Shown piece by piece: positions 29,701-40,130 of a stretch of DNA of 64,000 nt (its first letter is position 1; each line of letters begins with the position of its first letter). Source of the stretch: Sphingomonas sp. R647 (GTDB lineage: Bacteria; Pseudomonadota; Alphaproteobacteria; Sphingomonadales; Sphingomonadaceae); contig NZ_JAIQXT010000002.1 of the NCBI RefSeq assembly GCF_020177055.1, forward strand, positions 372,001-436,000. The letters are read 5' to 3'. Under the pieces are notes generated by a model that worked only from the letters and a program-made list of their open reading frames with translations, was not told the origin of the DNA and did no database searches. The position numbers were made by a program, and so were the translations under genes.

Positions 29701-30261
29701 AGCCTCAACGAGATCGAGATTGCCGAGGGCGGCCGCGCGGGCGCGACGATTGCGGCGCTGATCGAGGATGCGCGCTGGCGCACCTCGGCGCGCGGCAAGC
29801 GCTACATGATGGCGACGCTGTCCGATGCGAGTGGGACCGTGCCGTGCACGTGTTTTGAGGAGCATACGTCCAAGGAGATGGAGGATGCGGCGCGCGTCGG
29901 CGGCTGCGGCATCCTGACCGTCGAACTCGACCGGCGGGCGGGTGAGGACAGCGCGCGGGTGACGGTGCGCAAGGTTCAGCCGTTCGAGGGAATGGCGAAG
30001 GACGTGCGGCTGACGCTGCGCATGGCGGTGCGCGAACCGGGCACGCTGGCGGCGGTCGCCAAATTGCTGGAGGACGCGCGCGGCGGGCGGTGCGAAGTGG
30101 TGGTCGACGCGCCGCTGCCCGATGGGGGCGAGGCTGAGCTGGTGCTGGGGCGGAATTTCCGGCTCGACGGCGAACTGGCGACGCGGATTGAGGGGCTGCC
30201 GGGAATCGAGCGGGCCGAGCTCAAGCCGACTGCGCAACCGAGGCTGGCGCTCGCAAGCTGA
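26779..30261 (+). CDS. dnaE: DNA polymerase III alpha subunit
   Basis: 1160 residues from the ATG at 26779 (MPHSGFVPLRIFSAYTMLEGA). An upstream extension would translate the repeat and is rejected. An N-terminal PHP domain is followed by the C-family polymerase palm with catalytic aspartates in MPDFDIDFC and KFDFLGL, the GPGRGSGAGSVVAWAL block, a tandem helix-hairpin-helix region, and an OB fold near the C-terminus (GKRYMMATLSDASG). It is the replicative polymerase core. Confidence 0.96.
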   Translation: MPHSGFVPLRIFSAYTMLEGAIEPKAIAARARELGFPAAGLCDRNGLYAAMPYSDAAKKAGVQPIIGSLLCVERPDMPDGVTPPLDWLALLAQDATGYENLCHLVSMAHLDRPIEKDAHVPFAALNGRTDGLIALTAGREGGLTRLFAEEQDEAAFAYADRLQGLFGDRLYIEIVRRLDEVEARAEPRLLELAYARGIPIVASNPACYSVPDFHQAHDAMLCIAGSAYVASDDRQRSSPDAWMKPATEMKRLFDDLPEAIDNTLVVAQRCAFAAPKRKPILPSLAGDIEGEATQLRDDARAGLEARLAYAGITDPAKRQEYFDRLAFETDIIVQMGFPGYFLIVADFIKWAKANGIPVGPGRGSGAGSVVAWALTITDLDPLALGLLFERFLNPERVSMPDFDIDFCETRRGEVIRYVQAKYGRNQVAQIITFGTMKARAVLKDTGRVLQMSYGQVDRLAKLVPNHPTDPWTLSRSLNGVSEFKAEYDGATDVRHLIDLAMRLEGLPRHSSTHAAGVVIGDRPLAELVPLYRDPRSDMPVTQFDMKYVEGAGLVKFDFLGLKTLSVLQKAVDLLAARNITIDLAALGWDDPAVYELLQRGETVGVFQLESEGMRRTLTAVRPTNFGDIVALVSLYRPGPMDNIPMFGARKAGREPIEYPHPLLEGILQETYGIFVYQEQVMQAAQILAGYSLGGADLLRRAMGKKIKAEMDAQRALFVEGCAKMNNISEAKANELFDLIDKFAGYGFNKSHAAAYALLAYHTAWLKAHYPHEFYAASMCFELGQTEKLAVFVEDMKRLGTPCLPPDINASEAEFSVAETQEGFAVRYALAGLKGVGEKAMELLVEERQAKGRFQSLDDFARRVDPRLLNKRQVEALAGAGAFDSVAPDRAKVHAAAETIMAVAQRTHENRTSGQGGLFGEAEPVGSAIQLPKSANWTLGQRIEAEKEAFGFFFSAHPLDRYQHLAKLHSARSIASLNEIEIAEGGRAGATIAALIEDARWRTSARGKRYMMATLSDASGTVPCTCFEEHTSKEMEDAARVGGCGILTVELDRRAGEDSARVTVRKVQPFEGMAKDVRLTLRMAVREPGTLAAVAKLLEDARGGRCEVVVDAPLPDGGEAELVLGRNFRLDGELATRIEGLPGIERAELKPTAQPRLALAS

Positions 30262-30343
30262 CGCTCCTCCCTTGCATCTGCGCTTTCGAACCCGCAGGAT
30301 GGGTTTACGGACGCGGAAACCCGCGCGGAACAAGGAGAGTGTG

Positions 30344-31939
<1,596 letters not shown>

Positions 31940-31976
31940 ACGGGTGGGGGCGGGTTGCGGCCCGCCCTCCCGTTGC

Positions 31977-32519
31977 TCATTCGGCGGTTCGCGCCGGCAT
32001 GAATCGGGGGTTGCGGAGCAGGAGCGCCGCGACCAGCGCCACCAGCAGCCCGATCGGCAGGACTTCGGTCAGGGTGATCAAGACGCGGAATAGCGGGTTG
32101 GCATAAAGACCATGCATCTGTGCCATCTGCGCCTGAAGCGCGGCAAGCTCACCTGGTGTGGCACCCGCCGCACGTTGTTCCTCAAGCATCCGGGCGCTCA
32201 TCTGCGCGATGAAGTCGCCGCCGTTGGTCGCCAGCACCGCTTCCCATGCAATGACGTAAAACAGGCTGCCGATCAGTGCGATCGCAAGGCCCATGCCGAG
32301 GGCGGGTAGGAAGCGAATGACGCCGCCACAATTTTCGTCGCGATGGCGCTTTACGGCCACGAAGATCGCGGTGAAGGCGATCAGCATGATCAGATAGCCG
32401 ATCGCCATGCGGACCCAGCCGCTCGGCGGATTGTCGACCATCAGCGTGCCCATCAGGAATAATGGAATGGCGACGACGAAGCCAGCGATCACGCCGTAGG
32501 TCAGGATGATGCGCTGCAT
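31977..32519 (-). CDS. DUF4199-like four-helix membrane protein
   Basis: 180 residues from the ATG at 32519, which has GGGAGAACCCAT upstream. Four membrane spans are visible: LTYGVIAGFVVAIPLFLMG, MAIGYLIMLIAFTAIFVAV, LGMGLAIALIGSLFYVIAW and LPIGLLVALVAALLL. The arrangement, the RHRDENCGGVI cytoplasmic turn and the acidic helix between spans 3 and 4 fit DUF4199. It is downstream of the LuxR-type gene on the same strand. Function unknown. Confidence 0.8.
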   Translation of the reverse strand: MQRIILTYGVIAGFVVAIPLFLMGTLMVDNPPSGWVRMAIGYLIMLIAFTAIFVAVKRHRDENCGGVIRFLPALGMGLAIALIGSLFYVIAWEAVLATNGGDFIAQMSARMLEEQRAAGATPGELAALQAQMAQMHGLYANPLFRVLITLTEVLPIGLLVALVAALLLRNPRFMPARTAE

Positions 32520-32576
32520 ATGGGTTCTCCCGTTCGGTTCAGGTTGCGCGAACTGGGCATCGGGGACCGTGATGGG

Positions 32577-32622
32577 CAATCGCCCAAAGGGGTGATTTGG
32601 CCCCGATCACCCGAAATTCAGT
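32577..32622 (-). promoter_or_regulatory. Paired hairpins in the LuxR-DUF4199 gap
   Basis: GGGTGAT and ATCACCC (about 32593-32615) form one stem and TGGGC-GATT-GCCCA (about 32573-32586) a second on the minus strand, with TTTGGG between. They may be a terminator or attenuator for the regulator gene, or operator half-sites. I cannot choose between these. Confidence 0.35.
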
Positions 32623-33086
32623 CAGGGCAGCAACCCCAGCTCGCGTGCCCGCGCAATTGCATCGGTGCGGCGGCGCGCGCCGAGCTTTTCGAACAAGCGC
32701 GCGACATGGGTCTTCACGGTGTTGGGCGAGACCGCGAGCCGCCGGGCGATTTCTTTGTTCGAATAGCCGCCGGCCAGTTCGCCAAGCACCGCGATCTCGC
32801 GCGCGCTGATCCCGAGCGACTCCTGTGCCTGTGGATTGCCCGGCGCACGCGGCGAAGGCGGGCGACCGATCACGCGCGCGCCGACATAGAGGCCGAGCGC
32901 CAGGAACCCCAGCGCGACAATCAACAGGTAGAATTCGGTCGAGTGCGTCCGCGCAAGCCAGCGATAGTCCAGCCATTGCAGTACCACGGCGCCAAGTGCG
33001 AGCAACGCTCCATAGAGCGCGGCATGTCGCCACCAGTCTAGTTCGGGCCAGCGTCGCTTCGTCATCCAATGAACATCGCCCAGCAT
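32622..33086 (-). CDS. Membrane-anchored LuxR-type transcription regulator
   Basis: 154 residues (or 147 from an ATG at 33065). Two N-terminal membrane spans (HAALYGALLALGAVVLQWL and EFYLLIVALGFLALGLYVG) are followed by a LuxR/NarL helix-turn-helix: ISAREIAVLGELAGGYSNKEIARRLAVSPNTVKTHVARLFEKL. There is no receiver or autoinducer domain, so the input must come through the membrane part or a partner. The DUF4199 membrane protein gene follows 102 bases downstream and is the natural candidate target or partner. Confidence 0.85.
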   Translation of the reverse strand: MLGDVHWMTKRRWPELDWWRHAALYGALLALGAVVLQWLDYRWLARTHSTEFYLLIVALGFLALGLYVGARVIGRPPSPRAPGNPQAQESLGISAREIAVLGELAGGYSNKEIARRLAVSPNTVKTHVARLFEKLGARRRTDAIARARELGLLP

Positions 33087-33344
33087 TTAGTGCAAGGCAA
33101 CCGGTACAACTTGCCGGAGGCCGGCGGTTCTTGCGCGCGATGAACATCTGCGCTAATGGCCCGCCCGCACAGAGGGCGTCCCTGTGCCTGATTGGAGACG
33201 ATCATTGCTGGATCAGTACCGAATAGAGGGCTTTGCCCCGGGTATCGCCAGCACCCTTCCGTAACGCCTGCCCAGGCGCCGTGGGGGTGATGGCATCCCC
33301 GCGCAAATCCCGACGATCAACGACTTGAACCGGGTCAGCGGCGG

Positions 33345-35324
33345 ATGCCGTGCGCCCGGCTGGGATGGGCTATGTTGCATGAATATGATGTGGTCCGCGC
33401 CATGCTGGTGCGGGCCGGGCGGGACGTTCCCGCCACGTCGCCGCTCGCAAAGGCGGTGCTGGGCTGGGCGAAGGCGCATGCGCGCTGGCTGTTCGGCGCG
33501 CCGGTGCCGAAGCTGGGTTGGCGCGAACTGAAGGAACGGGTCACGCAGGAGCAAGCTCAGGCGGAGGCTCCGACGCGTGCGCTCGAAATGACGGCGCGGC
33601 TCGCCACGGCGCTCGGCCTTGGCGACCAGGATTGCCGGGCGTTGCTTGCCATCGTCGCGATCGAGCGGTGCAGTCATGCCCGCACGTTGTCGCGGCTGAT
33701 GCTCGAGCAGGAGATGGACCTGGGCGAAATCGTCGCCGGCATTGCGGGTGTGGATGCGCTCGCGGTGCGCAGGCTCGCGCCGGTGCGACTGGGGCTGGTC
33801 AGCCTGCATGATCGACGCGGCGGCGGGGTCGATGTCGAATGCAGCTGGACGCTGGAGCGTGTGCTCGAGCGCGGCGCAATCACGGATGATGAGTTGCTCG
33901 AGGCGGTGATCGGCCCGCGCCAGCAGGCCCGGCTGGAGCCGCGCGACTTTGCGCGGGTCGGGACCGAGGTCGCGTTCCTGATCCGGCTGCTAACGGGCGC
34001 TGTTTCTGCGCGTGCGCCGGGCATCAACGTGCTGATCCACGGGCCGCCCGGAACCGGAAAGACCGAGCTCGCCCGTACGCTTGCGGCTGCGGCGGGGGCG
34101 GCGTTGTTCAGCGTGGGTGAGAGCGACGAATATGGCGAGGAACCGACCCGCAGCGAGCGGGTCTCGGCGCTCCGGCTGGCGCAGCGGATGCTTGCGGCGC
34201 GGGGCGGCGCGGCGTTGCTGTTCGACGAGATGGAGGATCTGATCGGCGACGCAGCGCCGGGCGAGGGGGACTGGATGCGCGGGCGGCGTGGATCGAAGCT
34301 GTGGGTCAATCGCCAGATCGAGACCAACGCCGTTCCCGTCATCTGGACCAGCAACGCGATCGGCAACATCGACCCCGCGATCCTGCGCCGGATGAGCTTT
34401 GTGCTGAGGCTCGATCCGCCTGCGGGCAAGGGGGCGATCGCGATGATCGACCGGATCGCGCAGGAGGAGGAACTGGCGCTGCCGCCCGGCTTTGTCGCGC
34501 TCGCCGATGCTGCGCCCGAAACGGCGAGCGTTACGCGCGTTGCGGCGAGGGTGGGGCAATTGTCAGGGGAGCCCGAGGACGCGATGCTTGCGGCGCGTGC
34601 GCTGGTCGGCGCGCTGCGCGGCGGGCGGGTGATCCGTGAGGCGGAAGGGGTGGTCGATCTCGACCTGTATGAAGCGGATCGCGACATGGCCGGACTGGTC
34701 GCGGCGATGGCCGCACGCGATGCGCCGGCCGACGTCTCGCTGCTGCTCACCGGGCCGCCGGGGACGGGCAAGACCGAGCTTGCCGCGCATCTGGCGCGGG
34801 CGATGGAGCGGCCGCTGATCGTCAAGCGCGCGTCGGACCTCTTGTCCAAATGGGTGGGGGAGACCGAGGCGAACATTGCCGAGGCATTTGCCGAGGCGGA
34901 ACGGCGTGAGGGGCTGTTGCTGTTCGACGAAGCGGATTCGATCCTGTTCGACCGCAGCACGGCCAAGGCCAGTTGGGAGGTGACGCAGGTCAATGAGCTG
35001 CTGACCTGGCTCGATCGGCATCCGCTTCCGGTCGTTGCCGCGACCAACCATAAAGGGCGGCTCGACCCGGCGGCGTTGCGTCGGTTTGTGTTCAAGCTGG
35101 AACTGGGTCCGCTGAGTTGCGCGCGGGCCGCACTGGCGTTCGAGCGGTTCTTTGGGCTTCCCGCTCCGGCAGACCTGATGGAGGTTGCGGGGCTGACCCC
35201 GGGCGACTTTGCGGTGGTGCGGCGGCAGTTGCGGTTTGGAAAGGCCGATCCGGCCCGGCTGATCGACCTGTTGCGGGCCGAGGTGGCGGCGAAGCCGGGA
35301 GGGCAGGGGCGGATGGGCTTCTAA
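33345..35324 (+). CDS. Tandem AAA+ ATPase
   Basis: 659 residues; a second start at 33372 (MLHEYDVV) is equally possible, as neither has a clear Shine-Dalgarno site. An alpha-helical N-terminal 220 residues precede the first AAA module (Walker A HGPPGTGKTEL near 233-240, Walker B ALLFDEMEDLI near 291) and a second module (GPPGTGKTEL near 469, LLLFDEADSIL near 525, sensor VVAATNH). The AAA modules resemble Cdc48/ClpX-like unfoldases, but the N-domain is not one I know. Its substrate is unknown. It ends in convergent overlap with the radical SAM gene. Confidence 0.85.
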   Translation: MPCARLGWAMLHEYDVVRAMLVRAGRDVPATSPLAKAVLGWAKAHARWLFGAPVPKLGWRELKERVTQEQAQAEAPTRALEMTARLATALGLGDQDCRALLAIVAIERCSHARTLSRLMLEQEMDLGEIVAGIAGVDALAVRRLAPVRLGLVSLHDRRGGGVDVECSWTLERVLERGAITDDELLEAVIGPRQQARLEPRDFARVGTEVAFLIRLLTGAVSARAPGINVLIHGPPGTGKTELARTLAAAAGAALFSVGESDEYGEEPTRSERVSALRLAQRMLAARGGAALLFDEMEDLIGDAAPGEGDWMRGRRGSKLWVNRQIETNAVPVIWTSNAIGNIDPAILRRMSFVLRLDPPAGKGAIAMIDRIAQEEELALPPGFVALADAAPETASVTRVAARVGQLSGEPEDAMLAARALVGALRGGRVIREAEGVVDLDLYEADRDMAGLVAAMAARDAPADVSLLLTGPPGTGKTELAAHLARAMERPLIVKRASDLLSKWVGETEANIAEAFAEAERREGLLLFDEADSILFDRSTAKASWEVTQVNELLTWLDRHPLPVVAATNHKGRLDPAALRRFVFKLELGPLSCARAALAFERFFGLPAPADLMEVAGLTPGDFAVVRRQLRFGKADPARLIDLLRAEVAAKPGGQGRMGF

Positions 35325-36391
35325 AACAACTCCCCCTGATCCCCGGCGGGTGGGCGGAACAGGTCGCGGCGGAGCGGGGGGAAGGGCTGGTCGAGCCCGA
35401 ACCGCTTCGCCGCGATCTTGAAGCGGGTGCGCAGCAGGTCGGCCCAAGGCCCTTGCCCACGAAAGCGCGTGTGGAAATTGGGGTCATTGTCGCGCCCGCC
35501 GCGCAGGGACTGGATCGTTGCCATCACCTTTGCCGCGCGGTCGGGGAAATGTTCATCGAGCCAGGCGCGGAACAGCGGTGCAACTTCGTGCGGCAGGCGG
35601 ACGGGGAGGTAGAAGCAGCCGAGCGCGCCCGCCTGCGCCGCGCGCTCCATGATATGCTCGACCTCGTGATCGGTGATCTGCGGGATGATCGGCGATAGCG
35701 ACACGAAGGTCGGGATACCCGCCGCGCGCAGCTTGGCCACTGCAGCGAGGCGGCGTTCGGGGTGCGGTGCGCGTGGCTCGACGGTGCGGGCGACTTTGGG
35801 ATCGAGCGAGGTGATCGAGAGCATCACCGCCGCCAGCCCCTTGGCCGCCATCGGCCCGAGCAGGTCGATGTCGCGGGTCACGCGGTCGGATTTGGTGGTG
35901 ATGGTGATCGGGTGGTCGCATTCCGCCAGCACCTCGATACAGCCGCGTGTGATCCGCCAGGTCGCCTCGATCGGTTGGTAGGGGTCAGTATTGGTGCCGA
36001 ACGCGATCGGCTGACAGTCATAGCCGCGCTTGCCCAGCGCCGCGCGGAGCAGGGCAGGGGCGTCCGGCTTGGCGAACAGTTTCGTCTCGAAATCGAGGCC
36101 GGGTGACAAGTCGTGCCAGGCATGGGTCGGCCGCGCGAAGCAATAGATGCAGCCATGCTCGCACCCGCGATAGGGGTTCACCGAGCGGTCGAACGGGATG
36201 TCGGGCGACTGGTTGCGGGACAGGATCGTGCGGGAATGTTCGACCGTCACCGTTGTGCGGAGGGGCGGCGGCGCTCCGTCGATGTCGTCACGCGCGTCCA
36301 GCCAGTCGCCGTCCGCTTCGCGCGTCGGGAGGACGAAGCGGGTGCTTTCGCGATTGTGCGTCGCGCCGCGAACGGGGCGGGGGCCAGCCAT
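35321..36391 (-). CDS. PA0069-family radical SAM protein
   Basis: 356 residues. The SAM-binding [4Fe-4S] motif is RGCEHGCIYCFARPTH (C-x3-C-x2-C). The blocks FGTNTDPYQPIE, TITTKSDRVTRDIDLL and SLSPIIPQITDHEVEHIME match the PA0069/SplB-like group of spore-photolyase relatives. The reaction of the group is not established, though DNA or RNA repair is often suggested from the SplB link. The 3' end overlaps the AAA gene by 4 bases in convergent orientation. Confidence 0.88.
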   Translation of the reverse strand: MAGPRPVRGATHNRESTRFVLPTREADGDWLDARDDIDGAPPPLRTTVTVEHSRTILSRNQSPDIPFDRSVNPYRGCEHGCIYCFARPTHAWHDLSPGLDFETKLFAKPDAPALLRAALGKRGYDCQPIAFGTNTDPYQPIEATWRITRGCIEVLAECDHPITITTKSDRVTRDIDLLGPMAAKGLAAVMLSITSLDPKVARTVEPRAPHPERRLAAVAKLRAAGIPTFVSLSPIIPQITDHEVEHIMERAAQAGALGCFYLPVRLPHEVAPLFRAWLDEHFPDRAAKVMATIQSLRGGRDNDPNFHTRFRGQGPWADLLRTRFKIAAKRFGLDQPFPPLRRDLFRPPAGDQGELF

Positions 36392-36521
36392 GTTGCCAGC
36401 ATAGCGACCGTATAAAACAAAACAAGAACATGTGTGGCTATGTCACCTTTTGCGGCGTGTGCGGACTGGTCGAACTGTCCTGAACAGCCTAGCGGGGCGG
36501 CGTGAAGCCGTGGAGGGCCGG

Positions 36522-37724
36522 ATGAAGCGTACAGGCTGGGTGATCTTCAGCGCTGCGGCGATCGTGACAATCGCTATGGGCGTGCGGCAGGCGTTCGGGC
36601 TGTTCCTGCCCGATATGAGCACCGACCTGAGTATCGGGCGATCGAGCTTTGGCCTGTCGCTGGCGCTTCAGAACCTGCTGTTCGGGCTGGCCCAGCCGTT
36701 TGTCGGCGCGCTGGCGGACCGGCACGGCGCGGGCCGCGTGGTGGCGGGCGGGACGTTGCTCTACGCCGCCGGGCTGATCGCCGCCTCATTCGCGGGGAGT
36801 GCGATCGGGCTGCATCTGTCGTTCGGGCTGATGGTCGGCATGGCGCTGTCGGCGACCACATTCGTCGTCGTGCTCGGCGCGGTCGGTCGGGTGGTGACGC
36901 CGGAGCGCCGGAGCATGGCGTTCGGCATCGTCACCGCGGGCGGATCGCTGGGCCAGTTTCTGGTGGTGCCGGCGGGGCAGTTGCTGATCGGCGAGCTGGG
37001 CTGGCGGATGGCGCTGGTCGCGCTGGCGGGGCTGATCGCGGTGATGCTGGCGCTGGCAGTCGGTGTTTCGGGCAAGCCGCAGGCGACGGGAGCGCAGGCT
37101 GGCGGGGATGGTCAGACACTGCGTCAGGCGCTGGGCGAGGCGGCGGGGCATCGTGGGTTCTGGCTGCTCAACGCGGGCTTCTTCGTCTGCGGGTTCCATG
37201 TCGCGTTTATCGCGACGCACTTCCCGGCCTATCTGACTGACAAGGGGCTGGGGCTGGCGATCGGCGCCAATGCGCTGGCGCTCGTCGGTCTGTTCAACAT
37301 CTTCGGATCCTATCTGTTCGGCGTGTGGGGCGGCAAGTGGAGCAAGAAAGGGCTGCTGGCTGCGCTCTATGCCGCGCGGGGCGTGGTGATGATCGCCTTC
37401 CTCGCTGCGCCGCTGACCCCGGTGAGTGCGTTGCTGTTCGCCGCGGCGATGGGCTTTTTGTGGCTCGGCACGGTGCCGCTGACCAGCGGGCTGGTTGGGC
37501 AGATCTTCGGGATGCGGTATTTGTCGACGCTCTACGGCATCGTGTTTCTGGGGCATCAACTGGGCAGCTTTTGCGGCGCGTGGATCGCGGGCCTGATGTT
37601 CGACTGGACGGGAAGTTACGACAGCATCTGGGTCGCCTCGGTCGCGCTCGGCTTCATCGCGGCACTGGTTCATCTGCCGATTTCCGAGCGGCCGGTTGCG
37701 CGGCTGCGCGAGGTGGCGACGTGA
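36522..37724 (+). CDS. MFS transporter, oxalate/formate antiporter-like
   Basis: 400 residues from the ATG at 36522, which has GGAGGGCCGG upstream. Twelve spans, with GVRQAFGLFLPDMSTDL and FGLAQPFVGALADRHGAGRV near the N-terminus and a central loop (GKPQATGAQAGGDGQ). This architecture fits the monocarboxylate/OFA branch of the MFS. The substrate is unknown. The next small gene starts within its stop codon. Confidence 0.85.
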   Translation: MKRTGWVIFSAAAIVTIAMGVRQAFGLFLPDMSTDLSIGRSSFGLSLALQNLLFGLAQPFVGALADRHGAGRVVAGGTLLYAAGLIAASFAGSAIGLHLSFGLMVGMALSATTFVVVLGAVGRVVTPERRSMAFGIVTAGGSLGQFLVVPAGQLLIGELGWRMALVALAGLIAVMLALAVGVSGKPQATGAQAGGDGQTLRQALGEAAGHRGFWLLNAGFFVCGFHVAFIATHFPAYLTDKGLGLAIGANALALVGLFNIFGSYLFGVWGGKWSKKGLLAALYAARGVVMIAFLAAPLTPVSALLFAAAMGFLWLGTVPLTSGLVGQIFGMRYLSTLYGIVFLGHQLGSFCGAWIAGLMFDWTGSYDSIWVASVALGFIAALVHLPISERPVARLREVAT

Positions 37725-37834
37725 AGGCACTGGCGCTGATCGGCGTCGCGGCGCTGCTCGCGGGCGGCTGGTGGCTGTGGCAGCGCGTCGGCGTTGATGT
37801 CGCGCTCGGCGCAGTCATCGCGTGGTGCGGCTGA
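37721..37834 (+). CDS. 37-residue single-span membrane peptide
   Basis: A GTG at 37721 overlaps the MFS stop (GTGA), so translation should be coupled. The peptide (KALALIGVAALLAGGWWLW, then QRVGVDVALGAVIAWCG) is nearly all hydrophobic. It could be an accessory subunit of the transporter. It is small, so real status depends on conservation in relatives. Confidence 0.5.
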   Translation: MKALALIGVAALLAGGWWLWQRVGVDVALGAVIAWCG

Positions 37835-37837
37835 GGG

Positions 37838-38365
37838 CTATTCCTCGCGCAGGCGCGGCATCAGTTCGACGAAATTGCAGGGGCGGTGGCGGATGTCGAG
37901 TTGGGTGGCGAGGATGTCGTCCCAGCCATCCTTGACCGCGCCGGTAGAGCCGGGAAGCGCGAAGATATAGGTGCCGCGCGCGACGCAGGCGGTGGCGCGT
38001 GACTGGATGGTCGAGGTGCCGATCTTGGCGTAGCTGAGGAAACGGAACAGCTCGCCAAAGCCCGGGATCATCTTGTCGGCGACGCGCTCCAGTGCTTCGG
38101 GCGTGACGTCGCGACCGGTGACGCCGGTGCCGCCGGTGGTGATGATGCAGTCGACCTGCTCGTCATCGATCCATGCATGGAGCTTGCCGACGATCAGGTC
38201 GGGATCGTCTCGTACGATCGCACGGTCGGCCAGTTCATGGCCCGCGCCGGTCAGCCGTTCGACCAGCGTGTCTCCCGAGCGGTCGTCCGCGTGGGTCCGG
38301 GTATCGGAGACGGTGAGGACTGCGATCCGGACGGGCCGGAACGCGATGCTGTCGTCAATTGGCAC
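37838..38365 (-). CDS. moaB: Molybdenum cofactor biosynthesis protein B
   Basis: 175 residues from a GTG overlapping the transglycosylase stop. MoaB/MogA fold: [21 protein letters not shown], the pterin-binding [17 protein letters not shown], and [18 protein letters not shown]. In the family these adenylate molybdopterin before metal insertion. No other moa/moe gene is nearby. Confidence 0.93.
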   Translation of the reverse strand: MPIDDSIAFRPVRIAVLTVSDTRTHADDRSGDTLVERLTGAGHELADRAIVRDDPDLIVGKLHAWIDDEQVDCIITTGGTGVTGRDVTPEALERVADKMIPGFGELFRFLSYAKIGTSTIQSRATACVARGTYIFALPGSTGAVKDGWDDILATQLDIRHRPCNFVELMPRLREE

Positions 38366-40130
38366 CGGTCACACGATCGTCCTGCGGCACCGAAGCGGTC
38401 ATGCGCACGGCCGTCGCGCCGTTGCTGCCCGGAACCTTGGGCCACATGCCCTGGCTCATCGCCGCGCGGCTGCTGCTCTCGCGCCCGGCATGCTTCTCAT
38501 ACATCCAGTAGTTGCGCAGCACGGTCATGACGTAGCCGCGCGTCTCCCAATAGGGGATGCTCTCGATGTAGAGCAGCGGATCGCCCTTGTCGCGGATCTG
38601 TACGTTCCAGTTGGTCACCGGGGTCGGCCCGGCATTATAGGCGGCGATCACCTTGGGCAGCAGACCGCCGGTAAAGGGCTGGTCGCGCAGTTGTTCGATG
38701 TAGGACTGGCCGACCTCGATATTGGTCGAGGGGCGGGTGAGGTCGGCGCGGCCGATGCTGACGCCGCGCTTGCGGGCGATATCGGTGGCGGCGGCGGGCA
38801 TGATCTGCATCAGACCATAAGCTCCGGCCGGGCTCTGTACCTTGGCGTCGAAGCGCGATTCCTGAAGCGTGTGGGCGAACACCAGCGCTTTGTCGACGCG
38901 CCAGCCGCCATCGGGGGTCCAGTCGGGCGCGGGATAGCGCGCTTCCTCAACCGGGCGCGCGCCGACCGGGCAGTTATGCGTCAGCCACAGCTGCGTCGCG
39001 GGCAGGCCAAGCCGCCCGGCGAGCCGGGTGAGCGAGGCGTGTTCGCGCGCGTCGCCGATCTTCGACTGATGCTTGATGACCTCGCTGGCCAACGCATCCT
39101 CGCCGATCTCGGCCAGCGCCGCCGCAACGCGGACATTGGGGCGGCGGTCGAGCGCCTTCCAGTCGGCGGCGACGAACTTCTCGGCGCGGACCGGCGCTTC
39201 CTTCATGCCCAGCGCCTGACGCGCGAGCATGCCGTAAAAGGTTTCGTCATGCTGCGCCGCGCTTTTGAGGCGCGCGCTGACGAGGTCGGGGCGGCCACAC
39301 GCCATGTCGGCGCGTGAAGCCCAATAGAGACCGGCGGTGCGCTTTTCGGTGTCGGCAGCGCGCTGCGCGACCGCTGTGAACGCGGCCTGCGCGCCGGCGC
39401 AGTCATTCTGGCGCCATGCAGCAAGGCCCTGCACCCAGTCCGCGAGCGGGGCGAACTCGCCGCTGCCGGTCTGAGCGAGCGCGGCGACGCGGCGCGCATC
39501 GGCATCGCGACCGATCGTATAGTACATCCACGCAATCCGCTGGCGCCATTCGGTCAGCGTTTCCGGGTCGAGTTCGGCGGCGCGGGTGTCGATCAGCGCC
39601 TCAGCCCCGGGGGCGTCGTCGAGCTTGACCAGTGGGGTCATCGCGGCGGCGACCTGAGCAGCGGCGGCATCCGACTTGGCCGAGCGGTAGCGTTTGCGGA
39701 TCGGCGCGCCTGCATGCCAGATCATCCGCTGGGCGACGGGAAGTGCGGGCAATTCGGCCGCGCCACGCAGCTTGGCGAGGCGGGCGATCTGATCGGCCTG
39801 CGGCAATTGCGGCCCTTCGCCCAGGACTTCCATCAATTGCGGCAGTTCGACCTTCGGCGATCCCTTCGCGAGGTAGAGTTCGGCGCGAGCAGTGGCGTGG
39901 AGCAGGCCAGGGCGCATTGCGGCGAGCTTGATCTGCGCGTCGGCCCAACGTTGCTCTCTGATCGCGGCAAACACGGCACGATATGCCTCACGCTCTTCAC
40001 GCGACAGCTGGGCGGGGACGCCGTCGCTCGCTTCGCGCCGTTCGACGCTCGACGGGATCCGCTCGTCCGAGGCGTGCGCCATCAGCGGCGCGATCAAGGC
40101 GCAGGCGGCTAGCAGGATACGCGCAGTCAC
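38355..40130 (-). CDS. Soluble lytic murein transglycosylase
   Basis: 591 residues from a GTG at 40130. Signal peptide ([16 protein letters not shown]), a long superhelical alpha domain, and a C-terminal SLT domain with the catalytic glutamate in HTLQESRFD, then [16 protein letters not shown] and [15 protein letters not shown]. It cleaves peptidoglycan to 1,6-anhydro products in the periplasm. It starts in the last codons of the uracil-DNA glycosylase gene (GTGA) and ends inside the moaB start. Confidence 0.93.
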   Translation of the reverse strand: MTARILLAACALIAPLMAHASDERIPSSVERREASDGVPAQLSREEREAYRAVFAAIREQRWADAQIKLAAMRPGLLHATARAELYLAKGSPKVELPQLMEVLGEGPQLPQADQIARLAKLRGAAELPALPVAQRMIWHAGAPIRKRYRSAKSDAAAAQVAAAMTPLVKLDDAPGAEALIDTRAAELDPETLTEWRQRIAWMYYTIGRDADARRVAALAQTGSGEFAPLADWVQGLAAWRQNDCAGAQAAFTAVAQRAADTEKRTAGLYWASRADMACGRPDLVSARLKSAAQHDETFYGMLARQALGMKEAPVRAEKFVAADWKALDRRPNVRVAAALAEIGEDALASEVIKHQSKIGDAREHASLTRLAGRLGLPATQLWLTHNCPVGARPVEEARYPAPDWTPDGGWRVDKALVFAHTLQESRFDAKVQSPAGAYGLMQIMPAAATDIARKRGVSIGRADLTRPSTNIEVGQSYIEQLRDQPFTGGLLPKVIAAYNAGPTPVTNWNVQIRDKGDPLLYIESIPYWETRGYVMTVLRNYWMYEKHAGRESSSRAAMSQGMWPKVPGSNGATAVRMTASVPQDDRVTGAN

